Assembly (NCBI GenBank): GCA_964454015.1
Contig: CAYVQF010000024.1
Coordinates: 7,608 to 71,607, forward strand
Length of the DNA stretch: 64,000 bases
Direction of reading: 5' to 3'
From: CAYVQF01 sp964454015
GTDB lineage: Bacteria > Myxococcota_A > Bradymonadia > UBA4248
Below, piece by piece: positions 51,942 through 61,801 of the stretch. The notes beneath the pieces were generated by a model, which made no database searches, was not told the DNA's origin, and was given only the letters and a program-made list of their open reading frames with translations. Both the position numbers and the translations under genes were made by a program. Positions within the stretch are counted from its first letter, which is position 1. Every line of letters begins with the position of its first letter.

Positions 51942-54900
51942 TCAGTCGATGGGCGTCGCTTTGCCGTCGCTGTCGAGGGCGATGATGTCGGCGTCGGCCA
52001 TATAGGCGTTCACCACGTAGAGCAGGCGAATGTTCTTGGCGTCGAGCTCCGCCAAGAGGCCCGGGTCGAGGCCGGCCTCCTGAAAGGGCTCGAAGATGAA
52101 ATCTTCGCCGAAGTTGTGGTGGTGGGGACGGTAGGTCTGGGAGAAATACCCGCGCAAGACCAAGGGCGTCGTCGTGAGGCCCTCGATGGTGGTCTCGACC
52201 CAATCGACGAGGGGCGCCGTGTAGCCGGCGCTGATGCCCCTGGGCGGTGGCGGCCAATAGAAGGAGGTGGTGATGTGCACACCGCCCAAGCTCTGCCAGG
52301 TCCGGGTCTGTAAGTCACCGCGCACCTGAGCGGGATCGTCGGGACAAAGGCCGAGACGGACCTCATCTTCCGAGCGGGTGTTCCAGCCATTCCAGTCGTG
52401 GACCGGTACGGGGGTCGTGTAGCGGGCCTGCAAGGTGAGCTGAACCTCATCCAAGGTGAGGATGGGGCCGTTGACCGGGCTGTGGAGCCACTGCCAGCGG
52501 TTGCTCCAGAGCTCCAAGTGGCGCAGGTCGTCGCCGCTGCCCATCTGCCAGCCGTCAACCACGCCGTCGGGGGCGCGGTGACTCGCCGCAGGCCAGGTGC
52601 TCGGGTCACCGCTGATGCTCTCGAGTCCTTGGGCACCATAGAGACGGAGATCGATGTGGGTGTAGAAGGGCGTGGCAAATCCGGCCGCGTCCAGGCGCAC
52701 GTTGCGGGTGCGGAGGGTCCACTCGGATTTCAAACGGTGGTTGGACCACACGTCAACGGCCTCCCCTTGGAAGGTACAGAAACGGTACTCGCCGGCGAGC
52801 AAGTAGGGGTCGAGGCGCGGCTGGTTGTCGGGGTGGGGCTGTTGGTGCGGCAGCCACAAGGCGACCTGGCCATCGTTGATGGACCAGTGGAGGGTGAGGC
52901 GGCCGCTGGCCGCGTCGAGGGTCTGCTTGAAGGGGCGAATGGCGTCGACGATGGCCAGGTAATCCTCTTCCCAAGCCAGCACCAGCTCGCCGCGGCGCGT
53001 CTCCTCGCTGCCCTGGACGAAGTAGACGTAGTCGCCAAAGCCGAAAATGGCCACGTCGATGTGCTCGCTGATGCCCACGGGGTCCTGCGCTTGCCACGGG
53101 CCCGGGCGGGCGACGATGCGGGCGGTGGAGCTGCTGTCGAAGGAGATGAGGCCGTGCCCCTGGCCCGGCGTGGGGAGGGGGTAGAGCAGGGCGCCGAAAG
53201 CCCAGTTCGCCGGGGGAATCGCGGCGCGCAGCCGCGCCAGGGTCGGCGTGGGGCTCAGTTGCTGCTGCCACAGGCGCAACAGGGCGGCCTCGACGGGCTG
53301 CGGCGAGGAGACGCTGCTGTCACAGGCGCTGGGGCCGCTGGTGGCACCGCTGAGGTCGTCTGCGGGGCACACCCAATAGCTGCGCAGGCCCTCGTCGAAA
53401 CCGGTGCTGCTGCTGGCGAAGAGGCGCATGGGGGTCTGGCCCAGGGGGGCGAGGGCGGCGTGCAGGCGCGTCCGCTCTGCCGCAGGGAGGGCGTCGCCAA
53501 GGGCAGCGCGCAGGGCCGCGAGATCCGCCACCAGGGCGGTCATGTCGGGGTCTGGGCCGTGGGTCTGCATGCGGCTGACCAGGTCGGCGCCCAGGCCGGC
53601 GGCGGCGGTGTCGAGCCACAGATCGAAGGGCAGGGCGTAGCCCGCCAGGGTGAGGCTGGGCTGAGCGGCCTGGAGGCGCTGGGCGCGCAGGGCCGCTGGG
53701 CCGTAGGCGGCCGCACTGATGGCGGGAATGAGGGCGATGGCGCTGAGATCCTGCCCAGCCTTGCTGGGCGTGGGGACAGTGCGCGGGGCGGGGAGCGCCA
53801 GGGCTAGCAGCGTCGCGCGATCCGCTGCGGGCATGGTGTCGGCGTCGTCGAGGCGGAGCGAGCCTCGCCCTTCGCTGGCTTCGCCATTGGCCCGCAGCGA
53901 GACGAAGCGCCCGACCAAGGCCTGTGGATCCCAAGAAGGCTGCACCAGGTGGGTGAGTAGGATGCCCTGGGACCGGGCTTGGGCCACGGCGGCGGCGCGG
54001 CTGGAGAAGGGTTGGCGAGTGATGAGGGCGGCCACGGGCGGCAGCTCCGCCGGGAGGCTATCCGTGAGGAGGATGTCCTGTGGGCCCAGCTCGCCTGCGG
54101 CCACGGCGGCGGCGATGGCCTCGGTCGGGAGCGCGCGCAGGGTGCCCAGGGCCCAGCCCGAGTGGGCGCTGGTGTCGCCGCCGGCCCACGCCGCCTCTTC
54201 GCGGATGGGGAAGCCCAGGTCGGCGAAGAAGGCGGCCGAGTTGGCTGCGGCTCGGCGCTGGGATGCCGCGGGGAGGTAGACGTGGCGCGTGCCCTGGGGG
54301 GCGATGACCGAGTCGGCGACCAAGGCCAGGACGTGGGCCACCATCTCGGGGTGGTAGGGCTCGTGGCGCAACAACTGGACACCATACTCGGGGAAGCCCG
54401 GGGCGTAGATGACCGCGCCGAGGATGAGGCGCTGCTGGTCGGCGCGCAGGGTGATGGCCGCGAAGTCCGCTGCCGAGATGCCTTGCACCGGGTCGAGGTG
54501 GGCCGTGGCGAAGTCGTAGTGGAAGGCGTAGTGCGCCGTGTCTTGGTAGTAGACCTTGGTCGGGTCATCGATGAAGACGGCGAACTTGATCCAGCGCGGC
54601 AGCATGACATCCCAGAACTGCATGGCCGACAGGAAGGGGTCGTCGGGGAAGGTCACGGTGTGGCGCCAGTAGGGCGATGGGCTCACGTCGATGGGCCCCA
54701 CGTCGCCGGGCCACTCGAAGTCGGCCGCGTCTGGGTCCGGGCCCACATCGGTCTGGTCGACGTGATCGGGCGTGTCGGCGAGGTCACCCAGGTCGGGGTC
54801 GTGCGGGAGGTCGGAGAGGTCCAGATCGCTCGCGACGTCGCCGTCGTTGGGATCCACTTCTGTGGGATCCACGTCCGCCGTGTCAACGCCTTCCGCCGCG

Positions 54901-54965
54901 TCCAGTTCAGGCGAGGATTTCTTCCCGTCGTCGTCGCAGGCCCAGGTCAGGGTGAGCAGGGCCAA
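51942..54965 (-). CDS. Large lipoprotein with PEP-utiliser-like swivel segment; 5' end in heptanucleotide repeats
   Basis: 1007 residues as drawn from TTG 54965, but the true start is probably upstream: the codons before it read LLALCALALLT, the missing half of a lipoprotein signal ending at TWAC. Possible ATG at 55287 lies beyond the repeat and the N gap. An acidic linker with about 20 Asp follows. Residues about 90-250 match the short protein at 56295-57155. In the middle, DILLTDSLPAELPPVAALITRQPFSS and ARSQGI resemble the swivelling phospho-domain of PEP-utilising enzymes, but Arg replaces the usual catalytic His after SS. A C-terminal beta-sandwich of about 300 residues follows. Function unknown; probably not a phosphotransferase. 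Confidence 0.7.
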   Translation of the reverse strand: MALLTLTWACDDDGKKSSPELDAAEGVDTADVDPTEVDPNDGDVASDLDLSDLPHDPDLGDLADTPDHVDQTDVGPDPDAADFEWPGDVGPIDVSPSPYWRHTVTFPDDPFLSAMQFWDVMLPRWIKFAVFIDDPTKVYYQDTAHYAFHYDFATAHLDPVQGISAADFAAITLRADQQRLILGAVIYAPGFPEYGVQLLRHEPYHPEMVAHVLALVADSVIAPQGTRHVYLPAASQRRAAANSAAFFADLGFPIREEAAWAGGDTSAHSGWALGTLRALPTEAIAAAVAAGELGPQDILLTDSLPAELPPVAALITRQPFSSRAAAVAQARSQGILLTHLVQPSWDPQALVGRFVSLRANGEASEGRGSLRLDDADTMPAADRATLLALALPAPRTVPTPSKAGQDLSAIALIPAISAAAYGPAALRAQRLQAAQPSLTLAGYALPFDLWLDTAAAGLGADLVSRMQTHGPDPDMTALVADLAALRAALGDALPAAERTRLHAALAPLGQTPMRLFASSSTGFDEGLRSYWVCPADDLSGATSGPSACDSSVSSPQPVEAALLRLWQQQLSPTPTLARLRAAIPPANWAFGALLYPLPTPGQGHGLISFDSSSTARIVARPGPWQAQDPVGISEHIDVAIFGFGDYVYFVQGSEETRRGELVLAWEEDYLAIVDAIRPFKQTLDAASGRLTLHWSINDGQVALWLPHQQPHPDNQPRLDPYLLAGEYRFCTFQGEAVDVWSNHRLKSEWTLRTRNVRLDAAGFATPFYTHIDLRLYGAQGLESISGDPSTWPAASHRAPDGVVDGWQMGSGDDLRHLELWSNRWQWLHSPVNGPILTLDEVQLTLQARYTTPVPVHDWNGWNTRSEDEVRLGLCPDDPAQVRGDLQTRTWQSLGGVHITTSFYWPPPPRGISAGYTAPLVDWVETTIEGLTTTPLVLRGYFSQTYRPHHHNFGEDFIFEPFQEAGLDPGLLAELDAKNIRLLYVVNAYMADADIIALDSDGKATPID

Positions 54966-54975
54966 GGCGCAGAGG

Positions 54976-55276
54976 GCGAGGAGCGAGGGGCGAGGGGGGA
55001 GGAACGAGGAACGAGGGGCGAGGAACGAGGAACGAGGAACGAGGGGCGAGGGGCGAGGGGCGAGGANNNNNNNNNNNNNNNNNNNNNNNNNNNNNNNNNN
55101 NNNNNNNNNNNNNNNNNNNNNNNNNNNNNNNNNNNNNNNNNNNNNNNNNNNNNNNNNNNNNNNNNNCGAGGGGCGAGGAACGAGGAACGAGGAACGAGGG
55201 GCGAGGGGCGAGGGGCGAGGAGCGAGGAACGAGGGGGGAGGGGCGAGGAACGAGGGGGGAGGAACGAGAGGCGAGG
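54976..55276. repeat. Heptanucleotide tandem array GAGGAAC/GAGGGGC
   Basis: Seven-base units CGAGGAA and CGAGGGG alternate in irregular order (about 28 units visible) on both sides of a 100-N gap. No stop codon occurs in any frame on the minus strand, so it can be translated as (L/S/R)-PRSS-type peptide between a potential ATG and the lipoprotein signal. Units of the same sequence occur at 41531-41545 and 41764-41770. Confidence 0.9.
55067..55166. other. Scaffold gap of 100 N
   Basis: Exactly 100 N inside the heptanucleotide array; the real distance, and hence the reading frame, is unknown. Confidence 0.99.
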
Positions 55277-55502
55277 GTGAGCGTCATCGGTTGGGCTTGT
55301 CATGTGGTGACCATGGCAGGGCCAGCCTTGCGTCTGGCGTGATGAACGGGGCGCTGCAACTAGCGACGGGAACAAGCATAGCGAAAAGGCTGTCGCCGTG
55401 AAAGCGCTGTCGCCGGAGGTCCCTAAGGCCGGCGTTCTGGCGTTGCCGCGCGCGCGGTGTTCGCGGGGCATGCTCAGGTGGCGGCGGTGGCTGGCGGGCG
55501 CG

Positions 55503-56126
55503 CTACTTTGGCGCGGCTTCGAGCTGGGCCTTGAGGCGCTCCTTGATCCGCTCGAAGCGTTTGCGCAGGGCGGCGCTGGTGCGCTGGCTCTGGGCGGCGT
55601 CGGGGGCATCGGCGGCGGTGAGGGCGGCGATTTCGGTCCAGGACAGCCTCTGGTCGAGGCGGAGAAAGAGCAGCTCTCTGTCTGGGGCGGGGAGGGCGGC
55701 GATGGCCGACCAGAGGCGGGATTTCTCCGCCGTCTGTTGCCACAGGGCGGTGGTGGAGCGCTGCCATTGTTGGCAGAGGTCGGCCTCTTCCGCCGTGGCC
55801 AGGCGACGGGCGCGGCCGTCGCGGGATTGGGCGGCGGTGCGCAGCGCGGCGTTGCGGGCGACGGTGAAGAGCCAGGTGCGCAGGGCCGAACGCCAGGCGA
55901 AGGACGCCAGGCTCTGCCACAAACGCAGGGAGAAGTGCTGAAAGGCGTCGGCCGCCGTGGCTTCATCGCTGATCAAGGTCCGGATGTAGCCGTAGAGGGC
56001 GCTGCCGTAGGTCTCGAGGATGCGATCCGTGGTGGCGCGATAGTCGCCCGCGGCATGGAGGGCGCGAATCTCTGCTTCCGCGAGATCCTGGGGGCTGGTG
56101 GCGGCTGGCGCATCCTCTCGCGACAT
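55503..56126 (-). CDS. ECF-type RNA polymerase sigma factor
   Basis: 207 residues. ATG 56126 follows AGGAG. Region 2 is visible as YGSALYGYIRTLISDEATAADAFQHFSLRLWQSL and RTWLFTVARNAAL, where FxLRLW and RTWLF are typical of ECF factors. Region 4 is LPAPDRELLFLRLDQRLSWTEIAALT with a recognition helix end LRKRFERIKERL. The usual length of ECF factors is about 170-200, so it is complete. No adjacent anti-sigma gene is visible. It lies upstream, on the same strand, of the repeat-bearing lipoprotein gene, about 215 bases away. Confidence 0.87.
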   Translation of the reverse strand: MSREDAPAATSPQDLAEAEIRALHAAGDYRATTDRILETYGSALYGYIRTLISDEATAADAFQHFSLRLWQSLASFAWRSALRTWLFTVARNAALRTAAQSRDGRARRLATAEEADLCQQWQRSTTALWQQTAEKSRLWSAIAALPAPDRELLFLRLDQRLSWTEIAALTAADAPDAAQSQRTSAALRKRFERIKERLKAQLEAAPK

Positions 56127-56294
56127 GGCTCTCCTCGCTGGGGCTGGGGTCGGGGCAGCCTGAGGGTGGTGGTGGCCGTGGGCCGCGCCCGTTGCGCTTG
56201 GCCCTCTGGGGCGGCTTCCCTATACTTGGGTCTCAGGGTCGCCCCGGCGCGGTACGTGCGCTGGTGTGGGCCCAACCCCGACGAGGAGCTTAAC

Positions 56295-57155
56295 ATGATG
56301 TCGCGCAAATTCGCAGCACCCCTGTCTCGTGACTTCAACCGGTGGATCGCCTGCGGCTGCATGGTCCTGGCGGGGATTGCTGGCGTTGCTTGCTCCGATC
56401 CGGCGCCGAGTGGGCCCGCCGATGCCGCCCTGGAGCTGCAGGAGTTGCCCGAGTGGCCCGATGGGGGCGATGGCGACGCGGGCGATACGGCCGATCTCGA
56501 CGCAAGCGACGGCGATGTGGCCGATCTCCCCGAGGCCGAGGTGGACGACGCCAGCGTCGATGGCGCCGACTTGGACGCGATCCCCGAGGTGGACATGCCG
56601 GCGGACCTCACGGACGAAGAAGACAGCGCCGAGCCGCCCGTGGTGTGGTTGTCGGAGCTGGACTCGGTGACGGCGTGGCTCTCCATGGCGGACGGCGGCG
56701 ATGAGGTGAAGTACCTGGCGCCCGTGGCCGAGAGGACGCCGCCCGAGGGTTATCCCGGGGGTTGCGCCTTTCAGAACATGGCCATCCATGCGTGGCACCT
56801 GACCTTTCTCCGCACTTTTCCGGGGCTGGAGTCGCTCACGCCGCAGGGTTACGCGAGCCTGGTTTTGGCCCGCAACACCCGGGTGTGGTGGGGCGGCAGC
56901 CTGTACCGTCGCCCGAGCGCCCTGCACCCGATCAGCGGCGTCGTGGGGATCTTTGCCTACACCATCTATGGAGAAGCGCGCGCCGATTCGGTGCAAGTGC
57001 CCGACATCGCCGCGGTGGACGCGATCCTGAAGAACTGCGCCCACGGGCTGGCGGATCGCCTGGTCTTCGTGCCCTCCACGGACGAGCAGCGCCAGCTCGT
57101 CTTCTCCCAGCACAGCACCCTGGAAGCCATGGGGGTGGCGGTGGTCTTCAACTGA
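56295..57155 (+). CDS. Short paralogue of the large lipoprotein's N-terminal domain
   Basis: 286 residues from ATG 56295 (GGAG CTTAAC spacing); frame is open far upstream but without start signals. A signal ends with lipobox VAC near residue 33. An Asp-rich linker (DGGDGDAGDTADLDASDGDVADLP) is followed by a domain, residues about 130-286, that aligns with residues about 90-250 of the 51942-54965 protein: GYASLVLARNTRVWWGGSLYRRP against DFAAITLRADQQRLILGAVIYAP, and ADRLVFVPSTDEQRQLVFSQHSTLEAMGVAVV against ADSVIAPQGTRHVYLPAASQRRAAANSAAFFADLG. It lies on the opposite strand, with the sigma factor gene between the two. Function unknown. Confidence 0.75.
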   Translation: MMSRKFAAPLSRDFNRWIACGCMVLAGIAGVACSDPAPSGPADAALELQELPEWPDGGDGDAGDTADLDASDGDVADLPEAEVDDASVDGADLDAIPEVDMPADLTDEEDSAEPPVVWLSELDSVTAWLSMADGGDEVKYLAPVAERTPPEGYPGGCAFQNMAIHAWHLTFLRTFPGLESLTPQGYASLVLARNTRVWWGGSLYRRPSALHPISGVVGIFAYTIYGEARADSVQVPDIAAVDAILKNCAHGLADRLVFVPSTDEQRQLVFSQHSTLEAMGVAVVFN

Positions 57156-57351
57156 GGCCGCCTGGCCTGGCGCCCGCGGTCGCCACAAAAAATCACGGGC
57201 CAGGGGAACTTTGGCTCTGGGCCTTTGTCTGTGTGCCTGCGCATCAACGAGAGCGCCGCTGAGGCACCCGCCGTGCCTGCAGCCTGTTCGTGGACCGAGC
57301 CGCGTGCCCAGGTCATGGGTACGAGCGCGCCGCTGCGTCTGGATGAAGGTC

Positions 57352-58974
57352 ATGCAAGCTAAGACATTGAATCCATTCTCTTTTAATCCACAGCCCTCGC
57401 CCCCGGTGCGTCCCCAAGCCGCGCCCGAGGCCTTGGCCAGGGTCGCCCCGGGGGCGAGTGGGCGTGCGCCGGCGCCGCGCCAGGCGGCCAGGCTGCGCCA
57501 GGCGGCCCCGTTTGCCCAGCGCTTCTTGGCCAGTGATGGCAAAGCGGCGTGCGGCGCCGTGGAGGTGGCCATGCTGTGGCGCGACGACGTGATCCGCGTC
57601 GATCAGGTGCCGCGGGGCGCGGGGGTGAGCGTGGGGGCGCGCGCCGATGCCCACTACCTGGTGGAGGCGGCCACGGTGGGGGCGCTGCACTGGCTGGTGC
57701 GTCCCCAGGGCCGTGGCTGGATCCTGTCCTTCAAGGCGGAGATGCAGGGCTTCCTCTTGTTGCGCCCCCTGGCGGCGGGGGCCACGGAGAAGCTGAGCCT
57801 CACCGAGGCGGTGACGCGTGGCTTGGCGCGCCGCGGCCCTGACGGTTACGAAGTGTCCCTCGCGGCAGGCACCCGGGCGCGCATCGACGTGGGTGAGGTG
57901 AGTTTTCTGGTGCGCCTGGTGGCGACGCCGGCCTTGTCCCTGCCGCTGTTGTCCTTTGGGGGCAGCGCCGGGATGAGCTTGTTCATCTTGTTGGTGGGCT
58001 TTGCCCTCTCCTTCATGCTGCACGGATCGTTCTGGATCATGGTGTCCCTGTCGACGGACCGGGTGGATGTGCTCGACATCGACCGGATCTTGAGCGCCTC
58101 GGGTTTTGCAGAGGCGTTGTTGGCACCGGAGTCGGTCGAAGAGGAGGCGGAAGAGAAGACGGTCGTGGATCCGGAAGAGGAGGCTGGGGCCGTGGACGAG
58201 GAGAGCGGGGCCCGCGCCGCAGATGCCGAGGGGCAGGCCGGGCGCACGGACCTCGAGAGCGGTGAGGGGGCCTTTGGCATCGAGGGGCAGAGCGATCGCA
58301 TCGCTTTGGCCAAAGCTCAGGACGTGCAAGCGGCCATGGGGGCGGGCTTGCTGGCGTCGGCGCACGAGATGTCGTCCTTGCTCGGCGAGGGTTTCCAGGC
58401 CACGGGCTACGACGCGGTGAGCGCCTGGGGGAGCTTCGACAGCGATGCGGCCATTGGCAACGCGCCGGGGACCTATGGTCTGGGGATGAAGGGCGCGGGG
58501 CGAGGAGGCGGTGGTGACCTGGTGGGAGGCTTTGGTATCGACCGCTTCGGTCCCGGGGGGCCGGGCCGCCTCGGTGGGGGTGGAGGAGAGCGCGGCTTTG
58601 GCGCGGACGCGGCGCACGTGCCGGAGAAGAAGGCGTCCGTGCCCACCCTGCGCAGCGGGCCCTTCAAGTCGACGGGGACCCTGGACAAGCGGATCATCCG
58701 CAAGATCGTCAACCAGCACCGCAACGAGATCCGGGCTTGCTACGAGAAGGAGCTGACCAAGAAGCGGGGTTTGCACGGCAAGATCGAGGTGATGTGGGTC
58801 ATCGATCAGAGCGGCAACGTGAGCATGGCGGTGGTGGTGAGCTCGACCATGGACAGCCGCGAGGTGGAGCAGTGCTTGGAGCGCGCCATTGGCTTCTGGC
58901 GCTTCCCGGCGCCCACGGGCGGCGCCCTGGTCCAGGTGACCTATCCCTTCGTCTTCGAGGTGAGCGGGAGCTGA
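57352..58974 (+). CDS. AgmX/PglI C-terminal domain protein (gliding-motility-associated type)
   Basis: 540 residues from ATG 57352 (GGA-rich sequence upstream; ATG 57343 is an alternative). An N-terminal domain of about 180 residues is followed by a membrane span near LSFGGSAGMSLFILLVGFALSFMLHGSF. A long Glu/Ala/Gly linker precedes the C-terminal domain of about 100 residues, LDKRIIRKIVNQHRNEIRACYEKELTKK, with the pattern AGN-S and VTYPFVF, which is the AgmX/PglI C-terminal (TonB-C-like) domain of Myxococcus gliding proteins. The usual proteins are part of the energised motility machinery spanning the periplasm. Its role here is inferred from the domain only. Confidence 0.82.
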   Translation: MQAKTLNPFSFNPQPSPPVRPQAAPEALARVAPGASGRAPAPRQAARLRQAAPFAQRFLASDGKAACGAVEVAMLWRDDVIRVDQVPRGAGVSVGARADAHYLVEAATVGALHWLVRPQGRGWILSFKAEMQGFLLLRPLAAGATEKLSLTEAVTRGLARRGPDGYEVSLAAGTRARIDVGEVSFLVRLVATPALSLPLLSFGGSAGMSLFILLVGFALSFMLHGSFWIMVSLSTDRVDVLDIDRILSASGFAEALLAPESVEEEAEEKTVVDPEEEAGAVDEESGARAADAEGQAGRTDLESGEGAFGIEGQSDRIALAKAQDVQAAMGAGLLASAHEMSSLLGEGFQATGYDAVSAWGSFDSDAAIGNAPGTYGLGMKGAGRGGGGDLVGGFGIDRFGPGGPGRLGGGGGERGFGADAAHVPEKKASVPTLRSGPFKSTGTLDKRIIRKIVNQHRNEIRACYEKELTKKRGLHGKIEVMWVIDQSGNVSMAVVVSSTMDSREVEQCLERAIGFWRFPAPTGGALVQVTYPFVFEVSGS

Positions 58975-59038
58975 GCAGGCCGGCGGCGGGCGGTGGCGCT
59001 GGTGGCGGTGGGCCGCCGCGGCCTGGGGGAGCTTGGGC

Positions 59039-60589
<1,551 letters not shown>

Positions 60590-60610
60590 GCATCCTCGGA
60601 TGGGGAAAGG

Positions 60611-60638
60611 GGCGCCTTGGCACCAGGGTCCACGCGCC
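60611..60638. other. Hairpin in the ahcY leader
   Basis: GGCGC-C-TTGG ... CCA-C-GCGCC can fold with a loop of about eight bases in the 5' leader, 22 bases before the ahcY start. It does not match the S-adenosylhomocysteine riboswitch as I know it. Confidence 0.3.
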
Positions 60639-60669
60639 GTCGGAGGGCGAAAACACGGGCTCCAGGTGG

Positions 60670-60698
60670 TTCATAGTATGGTGTCGCCGGGTTGGCAA
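60670..60698 (-). promoter_or_regulatory. Candidate promoter of ahcY
   Basis: Minus strand TTGCCA (complement of 60693-60698), 17 bases, TATGAA (complement of 60670-60675), about 80 bases upstream of the start at 60589. Confidence 0.4.
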
Positions 60699-60910
60699 GG
60701 CGATGTCGGGCAGGGGCGGACGAAGAGCGGGAGGTTGCGGCCGCGGCTTTGGGGTTGGCAGGCGTGCACGCCTGTGGGAGGTGGCTGCCCAAGAAAGGCA
60801 GGCGGGCGGTGGTAAGGTTGTCAGAGACGCATGCGCGAGCTAGCATGACGGCCCGCGTGAGGGCGTCGTTAAAGTTGCCGAACAAAGGTCGCGAACCCTG
60901 GGAGAGGACG

Positions 60911-61765
60911 ATGGCGGTGGTGAGTTCTGAGGCGGTGAAGCGTTGGGCGCGGGTGTTGCCGAAGTTGGTGGCTGGGCGTCTGGACCCGGACTGTGTGCAT
61001 GGGCCCGACCCGGAGACGGTGGAGAGCATCGCGCCTTTGGTGCGGGCCTTGCGGCGCTATTTTCGGGCCGAGGTGCATGGTTTGGAGCGGGTGCCCGCGG
61101 GCAAGGCGCTGCTGGTGGGCAATCACAACGCGGGGATCACTTTTTTTGAGCCCTTCATGCTGGCTTTGGCGTGGTTGGAGAGAGGGGATAACGCTGAGCC
61201 CATTCATTTTCTTGGCCACGATGCGATGGTGAAGATGCCCGTGGTGGGTAACCTGTTGCTCAAGTGCGGGGCGATTCGGGCCGATCATGCTTGCGCGGGC
61301 AAGGCCTTCGCCATGGGACACAAGGTCGGGGTCTTTCCTGGGGGGAACTACGAGGCCTTCAGGCCCTACAAGGAGCGTCACAAGGTCGATTTTGGCGGCA
61401 AGACGGGCTTCGTGCGCTTGGCGTTGCAGCACCAGGTGCCCATCGTGCCGGTGATGTGTTTGGGCGGGCACAGCACCTTCTTCGTGTTGTGGCGCGGGGA
61501 GCCGCTGGCCAAGCTGCTGCGCTTGGACCGCTTGGTGCGGAGCAAGGCCTGTCCGCTGTTTTTGGCTTTGCCTTGGGGCCTTGGTTTCGGTCCCATTTTT
61601 CACCTTCCTCTGCCGGCGAAGCTGGTGGTCGAGGTCGGTGAACCCATCACGTTGGCGGCCTATGGTCCGGAGGCGGCCGACGACAAGGAGACGGTGCAGG
61701 CCTTGGCCAAAGAGGTCGAGGCACGGATCCAGGAGATGATGGATCGTCGGGTGAAGCGCGGCTGA
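60911..61765 (+). CDS. Lysophospholipid/diacylglycerol acyltransferase family protein
   Basis: 284 residues from ATG 60911, chosen because GGAG lies six bases upstream; ATG 60846 is upstream but without one. The acyltransferase block 1 is NHNAGITFFEPF at residues 71-82 (NHxxxxD in PlsC; here the acidic residue is Glu80), block 3 is VGVFPGGNYEAFRPY (FPEGTRS in PlsC), and block 4 is VPIVPVMCLGG, so it fits the DGAT2/MGAT-like branch of the superfamily, which carries FPGGxxE. It transfers acyl groups to glycerol-type or other acceptors at the membrane. Substrate is unknown. It diverges from ahcY. Confidence 0.85.
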   Translation: MAVVSSEAVKRWARVLPKLVAGRLDPDCVHGPDPETVESIAPLVRALRRYFRAEVHGLERVPAGKALLVGNHNAGITFFEPFMLALAWLERGDNAEPIHFLGHDAMVKMPVVGNLLLKCGAIRADHACAGKAFAMGHKVGVFPGGNYEAFRPYKERHKVDFGGKTGFVRLALQHQVPIVPVMCLGGHSTFFVLWRGEPLAKLLRLDRLVRSKACPLFLALPWGLGFGPIFHLPLPAKLVVEVGEPITLAAYGPEAADDKETVQALAKEVEARIQEMMDRRVKRG

Positions 61766-61801
61766 AGGCGAGGGGCTGGCCTGGGGCGCCGGCGGCGCTT
61801 G

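Noticed and set aside
60590..60660. S-adenosylhomocysteine riboswitch before ahcY
   Set aside because: The leader does not show the conserved core I know for that class; only a plain hairpin is visible.
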